Positions 16,496 to 24,769 of a DNA stretch of 25,000 nt are shown here, in pieces. Both the position numbers and the translations under genes were made by a program. Numbering within the stretch: position 1 is the stretch's first letter; every line of letters starts with the position of its first letter. The notes under the pieces are model-generated. The model ran no database searches and was not told the DNA's origin. It was given only the letters and a program-made list of their open reading frames with translations. The DNA is from Prorocentrum cordatum (taxonomy: Eukaryota > Sar > Dinophyceae > Prorocentrales > Prorocentraceae): positions 135,206 through 160,205 of the forward strand of contig CAUYUJ010016057.1 in assembly GCA_963575745.1 (NCBI GenBank), written 5' to 3'.

Positions 16496-16676
16496 GACGA
16501 AGGGGTCCGTGGGCGAGCGGCTTCAGGGCTCGGGGTGCAGGGCTACCAGATTGGCGAAGCGGGCGCGCGCGCGCTGCTAGGGGCGCAGGAGAAGGATCAG
16601 AGCAAGGCCGTGCGCGAGAGCTCCGAGAGAGCTGTGGACGCCCTGAAGGAGCACTGCCTGCTGGATATCCGCGACG
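16496..16676 (+). CDS. HEAT-repeat protein, downstream exon
   Basis: Encodes DEGVRGRAASGLG, IGEAGARALLGAQEKDQSKA, VRESSERAVDALKEHCLLD. This is one full HEAT unit and helix A of the next; the VR-to-VR distance is 35 residues. Acceptor CTACAAG|GAC. I place the donor at GACG|GTGCTC (16676), leaving one base. If that donor is not used, the frame runs on for seven codons (GAQRRKR) to a TAA at 16697-16699, which would be the C terminus of the protein. However, that extension lies in sequence related to the inverted repeat elements of the neighbouring introns, which favours splicing. No polyadenylation signal was identified. Confidence 0.65.
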
Positions 16677-17226
16677 GTGCTCAGAGGAGGAAAAGATAAG
16701 AGAAGAAGAAACAACGCTGTAAACATAAGCTTCTTGCGCTCCGCGCGGAATTCTCGGATCCGCGCTGCCCCCCCCCCCCAGCGGCGCCTCCAAAAGTTTT
16801 TGTTTATGGCGTTAAAATCTTCTTTTAGATAACCGAACACCGCGGATACTAAATCTTACCCCCCCTTCCCCTTGAGAGTTGATGATCTTTTGCCAGACAG
16901 AGTTGGTCGGGGGAGAAGGTGGGCAAGGCCGAACTTTATCATTGCGGGGAAGTTGCGGTGTTGTTATGTTGAGTCGCAACATCAACACGAACGTGTGGCA
17001 GGGCTATGTGATTCTCAACTTTCAGCTTTGCCCAGTCACGAACGAGTGTGATTCTCAGGGTGTTATCCCGGGTGTTATTCTCAGGGGCAGTTGGTTGCCG
17101 ACACCGCCACCTATTCGCCTTCTCTGTGCCTCCTGGGAGGCCATAGTCGCCGCCGCTGGATTTCGCTTCGAAGTTCTAGTCACAACTCCAGGGAGTAGCG
17201 TTATCGGTACCTTCGTGTGTTCCCAG

Positions 17227-17269
17227 GCGCGGCGCACGAGTACGTCCGAGGGCAGGCCGTGTGCATGCT
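17227..17269 (+). CDS. possible further HEAT exon
   Basis: After GTGTGTTCCCAG the sequence GC GCG GCG CAC GAG.. joins in phase to the single base left at 16676. It encodes GAAHEYVRGQAVCML, in which EYVRGQAVCML fits HEAT helix A. The spacing to the previous VR is 28 residues rather than 35-36, so either an exon is missing between, the junction differs, or this is chance. The end is placed at CT|GTCCCC by GT rule only. The frame remains open to 17723 without HEAT character. Confidence 0.3.
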
Positions 17270-17647
17270 GTCCCCGGCGGGGTTTGCGGCGGCTCGCAGA
17301 CAGCACCGCCGATCGATGCGATGCGGTCAGAATGACGAACGAACAAAACACAACCATACCCATAGGGGGCGCGTGAGGAGGAGGACTGGCTATGCGTATT
17401 GGCGCGGGTTGTCGGACCCTGGGGAACGCTCCCTTTCGAGTGGGGACCCCCATCCGACAACACGCACGCATAGCCCTCTCCGACCCCCCCATGTGCATGG
17501 GTGTGTGCTGCTGGTTCGTCACAGAATTGGTGAGGAAAGATCGCATTTCAGTCCTCGAGGAAGAATATCTCGAAGAAGTATGGTCTCCGATGAGTTTTCG
17601 TCACAGCATGGTCCTCGAAGAAGAAATAGATGCATGAACATCCACTT
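17270..17647. other. unassigned sequence downstream of HEAT exons
   Basis: No repeat relationship and no recognised domain. The GAGGAA..CTCGAAGAAG motif repeats weakly (17555-17625). It could be intron or intergenic, depending on where the HEAT gene ends. Confidence 0.35.
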
Positions 17648-17714
17648 TTGGCGCTGCACACGGATTTCTTGGATCTGGGCTGCGCCCCCCTTGCCCCTGG
17701 CGCGCTCCGCGTGC
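17648..17714 (+). repeat. partial copy of the intron-associated repeat
   Basis: GGCGCTGCACACGGATTTCT, TGGATCTGGGCTGCGCCCCC resembles 16735-16775 (GCGCTCCGCGCGGAATTCTC, GGATCCGCGCTGCCCCCC) with scattered mismatches, followed by GGCGCGCTCCGCG. Supports the view that the intron sequences belong to a dispersed family. Confidence 0.5.
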
Positions 17715-17996
17715 TGGGGATAACTATCTGAGGTTAATCGTTGATCGTTGTCTGAACGCGTCCTCCGCGTCGTTGGACGGCGTCGTCCCGTCGTAATTGT
17801 CCAAAGACATCCTTGCTATCGTCGAAAATCGTCGTCGGCGGCTGCCAGTCTCAAGCGGCGTCGATTGCTGTCGTCTCAAGCGGCGTCGATTGCTGTCGTC
17901 GGCGCTGGCCGAGGTCGGGTTCGGACGAGAGGTGGCCCCACGTGTCCTCGGCCCAAGGTGACCCCAGCTCTTCGACACATTTTTAGTCGGCCAGCT

Positions 17997-18159
17997 GGGG
18001 GGGGAAGTGAGAGGGGGCGGGTCTTCTCAGAAGGCTCGGAAGTCCTGTGACCTTCTGACGAGTGTTCTAAGCAATGCCCGAAGACCAAGGAGGCCGGAGG
18101 GCTTCTGAGAAGTGTTGCCGCCTTCCGAGAGGGATCCCCTTTTCTCACTTCCCCCCCCT
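17997..18159. mobile_element. complete GGGGAAGTGAGA TIR element (163 bp)
   Basis: Left GGGGGGGGAAGTGAGAGGGG and right CCCCTTTTCTCACTTCCCCC are inverted. Subterminal CTTCTCAGAAGG..CGGAAG on the left pairs with CTTCCGAG..CTTCTGAGAAG order on the right. Two degraded relatives are present (6668-6765, 15931-16029), so at least three copies exist in 25 kb, one inside a HEAT intron. Confidence 0.8.
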
Positions 18160-18305
18160 CGCTCGCAGCCCAATTGTTCTTGCCCCTGTGGCCTTCCGGC
18201 CTCGTGAGGGGGTGCTCTGGAGTCTGGTGGCCGTGGGTGCTTCCTCGGGACTCTTGGGATAGAGACACCTCTGGCAGCATCCAGGCAGGGGGGGGGGTGA
18301 TCAGT

Positions 18306-18485
18306 ATCGTTTAACCGACCCCCATCCCCATCCCCATCCCCTTCGTGACCCCCGCCAAATTACCCCCCAGTTGAAGATACACCCCTCGAAACCCGAAGGG
18401 AACGGCCTACATCCCCACCTCGGGGGAGAAATCTGCCAGTGGGTCCCAGCACCACGCAGGTGGGGATGGGGATCGGCTAAACGAT
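18306..18485. mobile_element. 180-bp TIR element
   Basis: ATCGTTTAACCGACCCCCAT, CCCCATCCCC (from 18306) is the inverse of GGTGGGGATGGGGATCGGCT, AAACGAT (to 18485). The loop includes CGAAACCCGAAGGG and CCCACCTCGGGGGAG. Non-coding. Flanked on both sides by poly-G. Confidence 0.8.
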
Positions 18486-19371
18486 TCGATGCTCATTTGG
18501 AGGGGGGATTCGGAGGGGGGGGGAGCGTACTAACTCCGCGGCGTGCCGTGCAGCTGGCTGCGGCCCCGCCGCCGAGCTCCCTCCTCTCGGTCCGCGCGTC
18601 TGCGCCCCCCCGCGACGGGAGGCGCCAGGGATTCCAGCTGCGCGTGCTGCTGCGCTATCCCCCCCCGGGAGCGTCCCGACGCACCTGTCTCTTGGTATCG
18701 CTCGGGCGTGCGCCCTTTGTCTCGGCGGGGATCATTGATCGGAAACTGGAGCATCTACATTACCAGTGGCGGGGCTGTTTTTCAATCCCAGTATTTGTTG
18801 AGGGTCGGGGACGACGCTGGAGTGGTGTGGTGTATACTGTTTTCCCCGATGCCCCAGGGAAGCAACGAAAGATGTATACATCAGGGTCCCGTATACACCA
18901 GGATCCGCTCTCCAGTGCAAATTTCAATGCAGGGCCGGAAAAAGCGTCGGTGTATGGAGTTCGATTCCTTAATTGAGGAGCATCTTGGATCATCCTGCGA
19001 CAAAACCGGGAGGGCCCCTTCAATATGGTCGGACCCCGTGTGGGAGGCCTCGAGAGACGAGCCGCTCCCGGGGGTGCTGGCACGCTCGTGGGCCGCTCCG
19101 CGGTTGCTCCTGGAGCGCCGCGGCGACGGAGGCACAGCCCTCGGGTCGTCGTCGTCGTCCTCGTCGTCGTCGTCGTCGCCGTCGTCGTTGTCGTCGTCGT
19201 CGTCGCGTCCTGGGCGGCCCCGGGTGCCGCCGTCTCGGGCTGCCTGCCCGCGGCCCCAAGCCCTGCCGGGCCGTCCTGGCTCGGGGAGAAGGACCGGGGG
19301 CGCCCAAGGGGTGGGCCGACTGCACGCACGAGTGACCTTTCGCCGGAGTGAGTCTGTGGTGCGGGCCCACT
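18486..19371. other. GC-rich unassigned sequence with GTC repeat
   Basis: Several frames are open on both strands through a GTCGTC tract (19146-19206). A minus-strand stretch near 18560-18690 (AQQHAQLESLAPPVAGGRRR) looks mildly protein-like, but it has no recognised family and I do not call it a gene. 18691-18713 repeats 9138-9160. Short TGTATAC palindromes cluster at 18829-18898. Confidence 0.35.
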
Positions 19372-19597
19372 GGTCGAGGTTTCCTAAATGGGGCCCGAGT
19401 AGATGGGGTCGGAGGATCGCGCCGTATCGTCGATGCATCGGCGATGCGGCTCGATGTGGAGTCCGAGTTTCCCCACACCGATGTCGCCGTTGCATCGCCG
19501 ACGTCGCCGAGGCATCGCCGATGCATCGGCGATGTATCGCCGATGCGGCGCGATCCTCTGACCCCATCTACTCGGACCTCATTCAGCAGGCCTCAAG
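19372..19597. mobile_element. GATGCATCGCC hairpin TIR element, copy 2
   Basis: Left GTCGAGGTTTCCTAAATGGG, CCGAGTAGATGGGGTCGGAG, GATCGCGCC; right GGCGCGATCCTCTGACCCCA, TCTACTCGGACCTCATTCAG, CAGGCCTCAAG. The centre is GATGCATCGGCGATG and GTCGCCGACG units. Same architecture as 8894-9130, with better-preserved ends. Confidence 0.8.
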
Positions 19598-19698
19598 ATG
19601 GGGTCCCCCGATCGCCGATCGCGATGCGACGGTGGCATCTTGTGCACCCGTGCTCGGCCCCCCCCCCACGTCCCCCGTTAAGCTGCGCACCACAGTTA

Positions 19699-19850
19699 CG
19701 TCGGGCGTGTCACCCTACAGGAGGAATATTCCAGAATAGTCAAACAATAGTCTGGAGACGATTGTTCAATTATTTTTTTGTTTTGAGGCATTTTGAAACT
19801 ATTCTGGATTTGTCCAAAATCCGCCTGTAGGAGAACATGCACGACCTGAC
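19699..19850. mobile_element. 152-bp element with GTCGGGC terminal repeats
   Basis: Left GTCGGGCGTGTCACCCTACA, GGAGGAATATTCCAGAATAG and right CTATTCTGGATTTGTCCAAA, ATCCGCCTGTAGGAGAACAT, GCACGAC are inverted copies over about 45 bp. The outermost sequence is the same as the ends of the 3.2-kb element at 9569-12738, so this is a miniature member of that family. Confidence 0.75.
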
Positions 19851-20104
19851 ACCAATGGTCACTCTTGTCCAGGGTGACGCTAGTGGATAGCGGAGGGGAT
19901 GTAATGGCAGGGGCAATGCGGCCGCGGCCACGCAGTCTCGGAGAATTCGTGGCCCCCGCTTCTTGCCTTTTGTTGTCATTCGTGGTGCCACTGTGCATCC
20001 TGTTGTTGTTTTCGAGTGGCTTGTTCTTGGCCTTCGGAGTACTTGTAAAAGAGATACTCGAATCAGTCGTAGCATCAGCATCAGCACGTGTCTGATTCGT
20101 ATGA
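19851..20104. other. unassigned spacer
   Basis: Mixed composition, no gene or repeat relative recognised. Ends where TAG/GTA repeats begin. Confidence 0.35.
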
Positions 20105-20134
20105 CTATGAGTAGTGGTCGTCGTCGTCGTAGTA

Positions 20135-20168
<34 letters not shown>

Positions 20169-20230
20169 GAGTAGGAGTAGGAGTAGGAGTAGGAGTAGGA
20201 GTAGGAGTAGGAGTAGTTGTAGTAGTAGTT

Positions 20231-20265
<35 letters not shown>

Positions 20266-20305
20266 CGTAGTAGTAGTAGTAGTAGTAGGAGTCGTAGTAG
20301 TAGTA

Positions 20306-20353
<48 letters not shown>

Positions 20354-20366
20354 CGAGTAGTACTAA

Positions 20367-20397
<31 letters not shown>

Positions 20398-20610
20398 CGT
20401 AGGAGTAGCAGTAGTAGTAGTAGTAGTAGTTAGTCGTAGTCGTAGTAGTAGTCGTAGTCGTAGTAGTAGTAGTAGTAGAGTAGTAGTAGTTAGTAGTAGT
20501 AGTAGTAGTGGTAGTCCAGTATAGTAGTAGTAGTAGTAGTAGCTAGCAGCAGTAGCATAGTAGTAGTAGTTAGTTAGTAGTAGTCTAGTTAGTAGTAGTA
20601 GTGTAGTAGT

Positions 20611-20701
<91 letters not shown>

Positions 20702-20796
20702 TGTAGTAGTCGTAGTAGTAGTAGTCGTGTAGTAGTAGTAGTAGTAGTAGCAGTAGCAGTAGTAGCAGTAGTAGTAGTAGTAGCAGTAGTAGGTAC

Positions 20797-20842
<46 letters not shown>

Positions 20843-20901
20843 TTGTTGTAGTGGTAAAAGTAGTAGTAGTAGTAGTCGTCGTAGTAGTAGTAGTTACTAG
20901 T

Positions 20902-20953
<52 letters not shown>

Positions 20954-21015
20954 CTGTAGTAGTAGTAGTAGTACTACTACTACTACTACTAGTAGTAGTA
21001 GTAGTAGTAGTAGTC

Positions 21016-21053
<38 letters not shown>

Positions 21054-21160
21054 GGTAGTAGTAGTAGTAGTAGCAGTAGTAGTTGTAGAAGTAGTAGTAG
21101 TAGCAGTAGTCGTAGTAGTAGTAATAGTAGTGATAGTAGTAGTAGTAGTAGTATTGTCGT
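20105..21160. repeat. 1-kb TAG/GTA trinucleotide repeat
   Basis: Almost continuous AGTAGTAGT with GGAGTA, GTC and TTG interruptions. One point (about 20971-20990) switches to the complementary ACTACTACT phase and back, giving a perfect local palindrome. Poly-Val and poly-Ser frames are repeat translations. Confidence 0.97.
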
Positions 21161-21339
21161 TGGTTGCATTCGCATTATTATGATTCTCATCATAAGAATG
21201 TTTAGCATTAGTTATATTAGTCTTTTCGGTGCTATCATCGGGCTGCCTGCGGCAAATTCCGCCTCCGGGCTTGTGTAGCAGCGCGGCAGCGAGGAGAAGG
21301 AGGAGGAGGAGGAGGAGGAGGAGGAGACAAGGAGGATAA
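21161..21339. other. spacer with short GGA run
   Basis: Locally AT-rich sequence at 21161-21235, then a GGAGGA run at 21296-21328. No gene recognised. Confidence 0.5.
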
Positions 21340-21610
21340 TGCCTCTCAGGGGCTATCTTTGGGACTTCTGGGAGCCTCCTGGGGGCCTCTTGGGGGCCTC
21401 TTGTGGCCTCACGGGGCTTCTTGACAGAACATGAATGTGTGTTCGCATCCTAGCCTCGTGGGGCCCTCTTAGGCTGTCTCGAGCCATCTTGAGGCCGTTT
21501 GGGATCCCCTTGTGCAATATTGGGCCATCCTGGGCCGTCATGGTGTCATCTTGGCTGTCTCGGAAGCCGTCTTCGGAGCCTCTTGGGCCGTCTGGAGGCC
21601 GAAACGCGTA
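21340..21610. repeat. degenerate 10-11 bp tandem repeat (GGCC-TCTTGG)
   Basis: Motifs GGGAGCCTCCTGG, GGGCCTCTTGG, GGGCCTCTTGTGG, then GGCTGTCTCGAGCCATCTTG, AGGCCGTTTGGG, TTGGGCCATCCTGGGCCGTC and CGGAAGCCGTCTTCGGAGCC recur with a period of about 10-11 bases, close to one helical turn. A short unrelated segment lies at 21420-21455. Any frame is broken by stops. Confidence 0.6.
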
Positions 21611-22299
21611 GAGAAGAATCAGGTGTGTGGTTTTTGAAGGACGCTTGCGGCCTGGGGGTGGGGGGGAGGGGGGGCGGCGCTAGAAAGCAGTAGAAATCTG
21701 CTAGGCAACAGGCGAGCATTCGAAAACATGCCGACTCTGTGCAGGCACGGTAGCGGATTGTTGTCCTGTTTGGTGTTCGAGTTCGCATTATCATTGCCAC
21801 TATCATTTGTGTCATTCCTTCAAGACGTTCCCTGGGTTCCCCCCCGTCCGCGCACGCTCCTCAGACCAGGACACGCGAGTTTCCCTCTTCCCAGCCCTCG
21901 TGTGGTCATCCCTTTCCCTCCTCTCCTCCTCCTCGTCCTCGTCCTCCTTGTTTCAGAGGGTCTCCCCCCTGTGGTGGCTGTTTCGAGAGAACCCCTGCAG
22001 TCGAGGGTCTCCCCTTGGCCGGTCTCTAAATTTTTGGCGGGCCCCTGGTGGCAGAAGAGGCATCGTGTTGCGCCACCCACGCGTGTGTCTTTGGTTGGCG
22101 TGGAAAAAACTCTCGTCCCTGAGATCCGACCTTGCGAGCAAAAGAGCAACCTCGCGAAAAAAATGACGGCCCGAACACTAGACCCCATCTTCATGCGGCA
22201 TTTCGCGAGCCGAGCCGATCTGTGATGACCCCGGGGTCTGCAACCGAGCGAAAACGTTTCTGGCGTGAGAACATGGCAGGGCGCTTTCCGACTCCTCCG
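21611..22299. other. unassigned sequence
   Basis: Includes poly-G near 21655-21675 and TCC runs near 21915-21950. A 165-residue plus frame (21728-22225) has a hydrophobic stretch but no recognised family. Not supported as a gene. Confidence 0.35.
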
Positions 22300-22455
22300 G
22301 GCCGATTCGAAACGATTTCCCAGGGTTCCGACTCGATCCGACTCGATGCGAACATTCCGATTCGCGATTCCGATTTCGAGTTCGCCCGATCCGACTCCTG
22401 CCGATTCGATGCGTCTGCCGACTTCTGCCGATTTCCTGCCGATCCGGCTTCGCTC
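22300..22455 (+). repeat. CCGATTCGA/CCGACTCGATCC degenerate repeat block 1
   Basis: Repeated CCGATTCGA, TCCGACTCGATCCGACTCGA, TGCCGATTCGATGCG, TGCCGACTTCTGCCGATTTC, GCCGATCCGGCTTCG. The same vocabulary in the same orientation occurs at 23366-23535, on the other side of the G-rich satellite. Confidence 0.75.
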
Positions 22456-22626
22456 CAGCTCTTGGATGGTTTAGAAAAGGCGGAGGAGGAGGAGGGGGAG
22501 GAGGGGGAGGAGGAGGAGGAGGAGGAGGGGCAGCCAGGTGCTCACGTGCGTCCTGGAGCGCCCTGGGGCCACGGACGGGCGCTTTCCTCGTGGCCACGGC
22601 TGCGTCCTCCTCGAAATGTTTGCCCG

Positions 22627-23236
22627 AACGGTCCGTCCCGCGGTCCAGGGGGTCCGTCCCACGGTCCGGGGGGTCCGTCCCACAGACCGGGGGGGGGGGG
22701 AGTCCTGGGTCCTCGGGGGGTCTGTCCCACAGACGAGGGGGGGGGTCTGCGCCCCACAGACGGGGGGGGGTCTGCCCCACGTCCCACAGACGGGGGGGGT
22801 CTGCCCCACAGAGGGGGGGGGTCTGTCACAGACGTAGGGGTCTGTCACAGACGGGGGGGGGTCTGTCCCACAGACGGGGGGGGGCGGTCTGTCACAGACG
22901 TAGGGGTCTGTCACAGACGTAGGGGTCTGTCACAGACGGGGGGGGGGTCTGCCCCACAGACGGGGGGGGGGTCTGTCCCACAGACGTAGGGGTCTGTCAC
23001 AGACGGGGGGGTCTGTCCACAGACGTAGGGGTCTGTCCACAGACGTAGGGTGGTCTGTCCACAGACGGGGGGGGTCTGTCCACAGACGGGGGGGTCTGTC
23101 CACAGACGTGGGGGTCGGTCCACAGACGGGGGGGTCTGCCCCACAGACGGGGGCGTCTGTCCCACAGACGGGGGGCGGTCTGTCCCACAGACGTGGGGGT
23201 CTGTCCCACAGACGGGGGGGTCCATGCCACGGTCCG
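22627..23236. repeat. 20-24 bp palindromic G-rich satellite (GTCTGTCCCACAGAC)
   Basis: Roughly 25 units of GTCTGTC(C)CACAGAC separated by GGGGGGG or GTAGGG. Each unit is self-complementary (GTCTGT/ACAGAC). The first units are diverged (GGTCCGTCCCACGGTCC). Two subtypes alternate: ..GACGTAGGGGTCTGTCACA and ..GACGGGGGGGTCTGTCCCACA. There is no spacer diversity, so it is not a CRISPR. Open frames across it are repeat translations. Confidence 0.95.
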
Positions 23237-23261
23237 CTGGGGGTCCCTTGGGGCCCTTTGC

Positions 23262-23358
23262 AACGACGCGCGTGCGACGTTTACGATGACGTGCGACGGA
23301 GAGCGACGAAAATGCATGCGACGACGTTCGCGACGACGTGCGATAACGTGCGACGACG
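23262..23358. repeat. GTGCGACGACG degenerate repeat
   Basis: CGCGCGTGCGACGTTTACGA, TGACGTGCGACGGAGAGCGA, CGACGTTCGCGACGACGTGC, GATAACGTGCGACGACG. An imperfect repeat of about 14-18 bases linking the G-rich satellite to CCGATTCGA block 2. Confidence 0.7.
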
Positions 23359-23365
23359 TCTTCCA

Positions 23366-23540
23366 TCCCAGCCTTCCGATTTCGATTTCGATCCGGCTTG
23401 ACGGGATCCGGTTTCCGACTCGATCCGACTCGGCCCTGCCGACTCCTGCCGATTTCGACTTGGCAGCCGATTTCTGCCGATTCTTGCCGATTCGATGCCT
23501 CGGTCGACCCGATCCGGCTTATCGATTCGATGCTGGGGCC
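23366..23540 (+). repeat. CCGATTCGA/CCGACTCGATCC degenerate repeat block 2
   Basis: TTCCGATTTCGATTTCGATC, CGGCTTGACGGGATCCGG, TTTCCGACTCGATCCGACTC, CTGCCGACTCCTGCCGATTT, GCCGATTCGATGCC, CGACCCGATCCGGCTTATCG. Direct-oriented counterpart of 22300-22455. Confidence 0.75.
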
Positions 23541-23647
23541 GCCTGCATGGCAGTCCAGAGGTCCGATGTTTTGTTGTCTTCCATACGAGCTCCCCAGAAG
23601 TCTCGACCCCGGCGATTGGCTGTTCATTCCGAGTCTTTCTGCTACGG

Positions 23648-23853
23648 TTGGTGGTCTCCAAACCAGGTGGTGAGACACCCGGTGGTGACCCCGATTCACC
23701 CAAGAAATAATTCTGGGTCGCCACCAGGTTTGGGGACACGCGGCCGCCACGAGGTTTTGCGTTTCCTGGGCCGGCCAGCGCTCGAAAACCATTACCCAAC
23801 TCGCCCAAAACTCACCACCGGGTGTTCTCACCACCACGTTTGGGGACCACCAA
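23648..23853. mobile_element. 206-bp TIR element
   Basis: Left TTGGTGGTCTCCAAACCAGG, TGGTGAGACACCCGGTGGTG and right CACCACCGGGTGTTCTCACC, ACCACGTTTGGGGACCACCAA are inverted with few mismatches over 40 bp. It is bordered on the left by TTTCTGCTACGG (23636-23647), repeated at 24035-24046 beyond the next element. Confidence 0.85.
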
Positions 23854-23860
23854 TTTTTCA

Positions 23861-24029
23861 AGGGCTCCCCCGAGGGCGCGAAGTTATTCGCGCTTCGCGC
23901 TTCGCGGTCCTCGTTCCTCCTCCCCCTCCTCCTCGTCCTCCTATTCTCCCTTTGGGAGGGCGGCGCGAGAGCGCGAAGTTATTCGCGCTTCGCGCTTCGC
24001 GCAGCGCGAAGCGCGAAGTTGGGAGCCCT
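23861..24029. mobile_element. 169-bp TIR element with GCGCGAAG repeats
   Basis: AGGGCTCCC (23861-23869) and GGGAGCCCT (24021-24029) are perfect inverted ends. Inside, GCGCGAAGTTATTCGCGCTT, CGCGCTTCGCG occurs twice in direct orientation (from about 23877 and 23973), and the right copy continues into a palindrome with GCGCGAAGCGCGAAG. CTCCTCC fills the middle. Non-coding. Confidence 0.8.
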
Positions 24030-24046
24030 AGATTTTTCTGCTACGG

Positions 24047-24769
24047 CCCTGGGGCCCCTGCGAGGGCCTGCAGAGGCCGAAAGCGGCGGGGAGCCTCCTG
24101 GTACGGCTGGGCCGAAGTGTGGGATCGAGGTCGGATCGGGGAGGGCACCCCAATGTTTGCCGCGTCTGCTGGGTATTCGCGTGCATCCTGGGGGAGGGTG
24201 CCCTCGTGTGTTCTTCGGCTTGGCCGGCGGAGATTCTCAAGTTTCTGTCCGGCCCCCAGAGACCAGGACACAGACAAACCGGGACACGGAAAACCAAGGA
24301 AGCGACATCCCTTCCTGCAAAGTCACGTTTTTCAGCGCCCGTGCACGTGTTGTTTGCTGCACTGCAGGATTCGGGTTTGTGTCCGGGTTTAGGGGTGTCT
24401 TGCAGGCTTTTGGGGCCTGTGCCCAGGTTTATTCTGGAAATGTTGCGGTGCAGTATTTTGTTCGTGCCGCCGTTTGGAAAAATTGGTTTTGAGGGATGTT
24501 GGGTGTCCGGGTCTAGCGTGTCCGGGTCTACGGTCTGAATGATGTTTTCTTGTCTTTGGTTTGGCCGTACAGTCGACACGCATAGCAAGGATGAGCGTTT
24601 TGGTCCAAGGGTACGCTTGCATCCTTCTCCCTTCGGCCCTTCCTTGGCCGCTTCCGCTGGCCGCGCCCCGCTCGCAGAGTGTCGACACTGCTTTCCAAGG
24701 CCCTTGAATCCTTACCGCGCATCCTCCTTTGACGGTCAGGCGATCGCAAACATGGATCAGGGGGGCGTG
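24047..24769. other. unassigned sequence
   Basis: No recognised gene. The plus frame 24019-24492 has no known domain. AGGGCACCCC and AGGGTGCCCT near 24139 and 24195 form a short inverted pair. GTGTCCGGGTCTA is directly repeated near 24508-24530. CCGTACAG at 24566-24573 resembles an acceptor but is followed by no recognisable exon. Confidence 0.35.

Larger units (their letters stand above)
16250..16790. repeat. inverted repeat pair flanking the HEAT exon 16496-16676
   Basis: 16250-16322 and 16712-16790 are inverted relatives: GAGGCGCCGC, GCCGATCCGAGAA, CCGCGCGGAG, TTTATGTTTATGTTG on the left; CAACGCTGTAAACATAAGC, CTCCGCGCGGAATTCTCGG, GCGGCGCCTC on the right. The two arms lie in different introns. 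They could pair in the pre-mRNA, looping out the microexon and exon 16496-16676. The simplest origin is insertion of one introner family in opposite orientations. Confidence 0.7.

Noticed and set aside
12848-16676. Deoxyhypusine hydroxylase, a HEAT-repeat enzyme
   Set aside because: That family carries His-Glu metal-binding pairs in its repeats; the repeats here read RMG, RRR, RCH and RGR at the corresponding point, with no HE pairs.
18760-18910. TIR element around GGTGTATAC/GTATACACC
   Set aside because: Only 9-10 bp of complementarity with an internal ATGTATACAT palindrome and no second copy; too weak to call.
22627-23236. CRISPR-like array
   Set aside because: Short regular palindromic units, but no unique spacers between them; the intervening bases are only G-runs.
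22132-23861. Open frames with repeated CPTDGGG/VCGTDPP-like peptides
   Set aside because: Translations of the GTCTGT/ACAGAC satellite in various frames.
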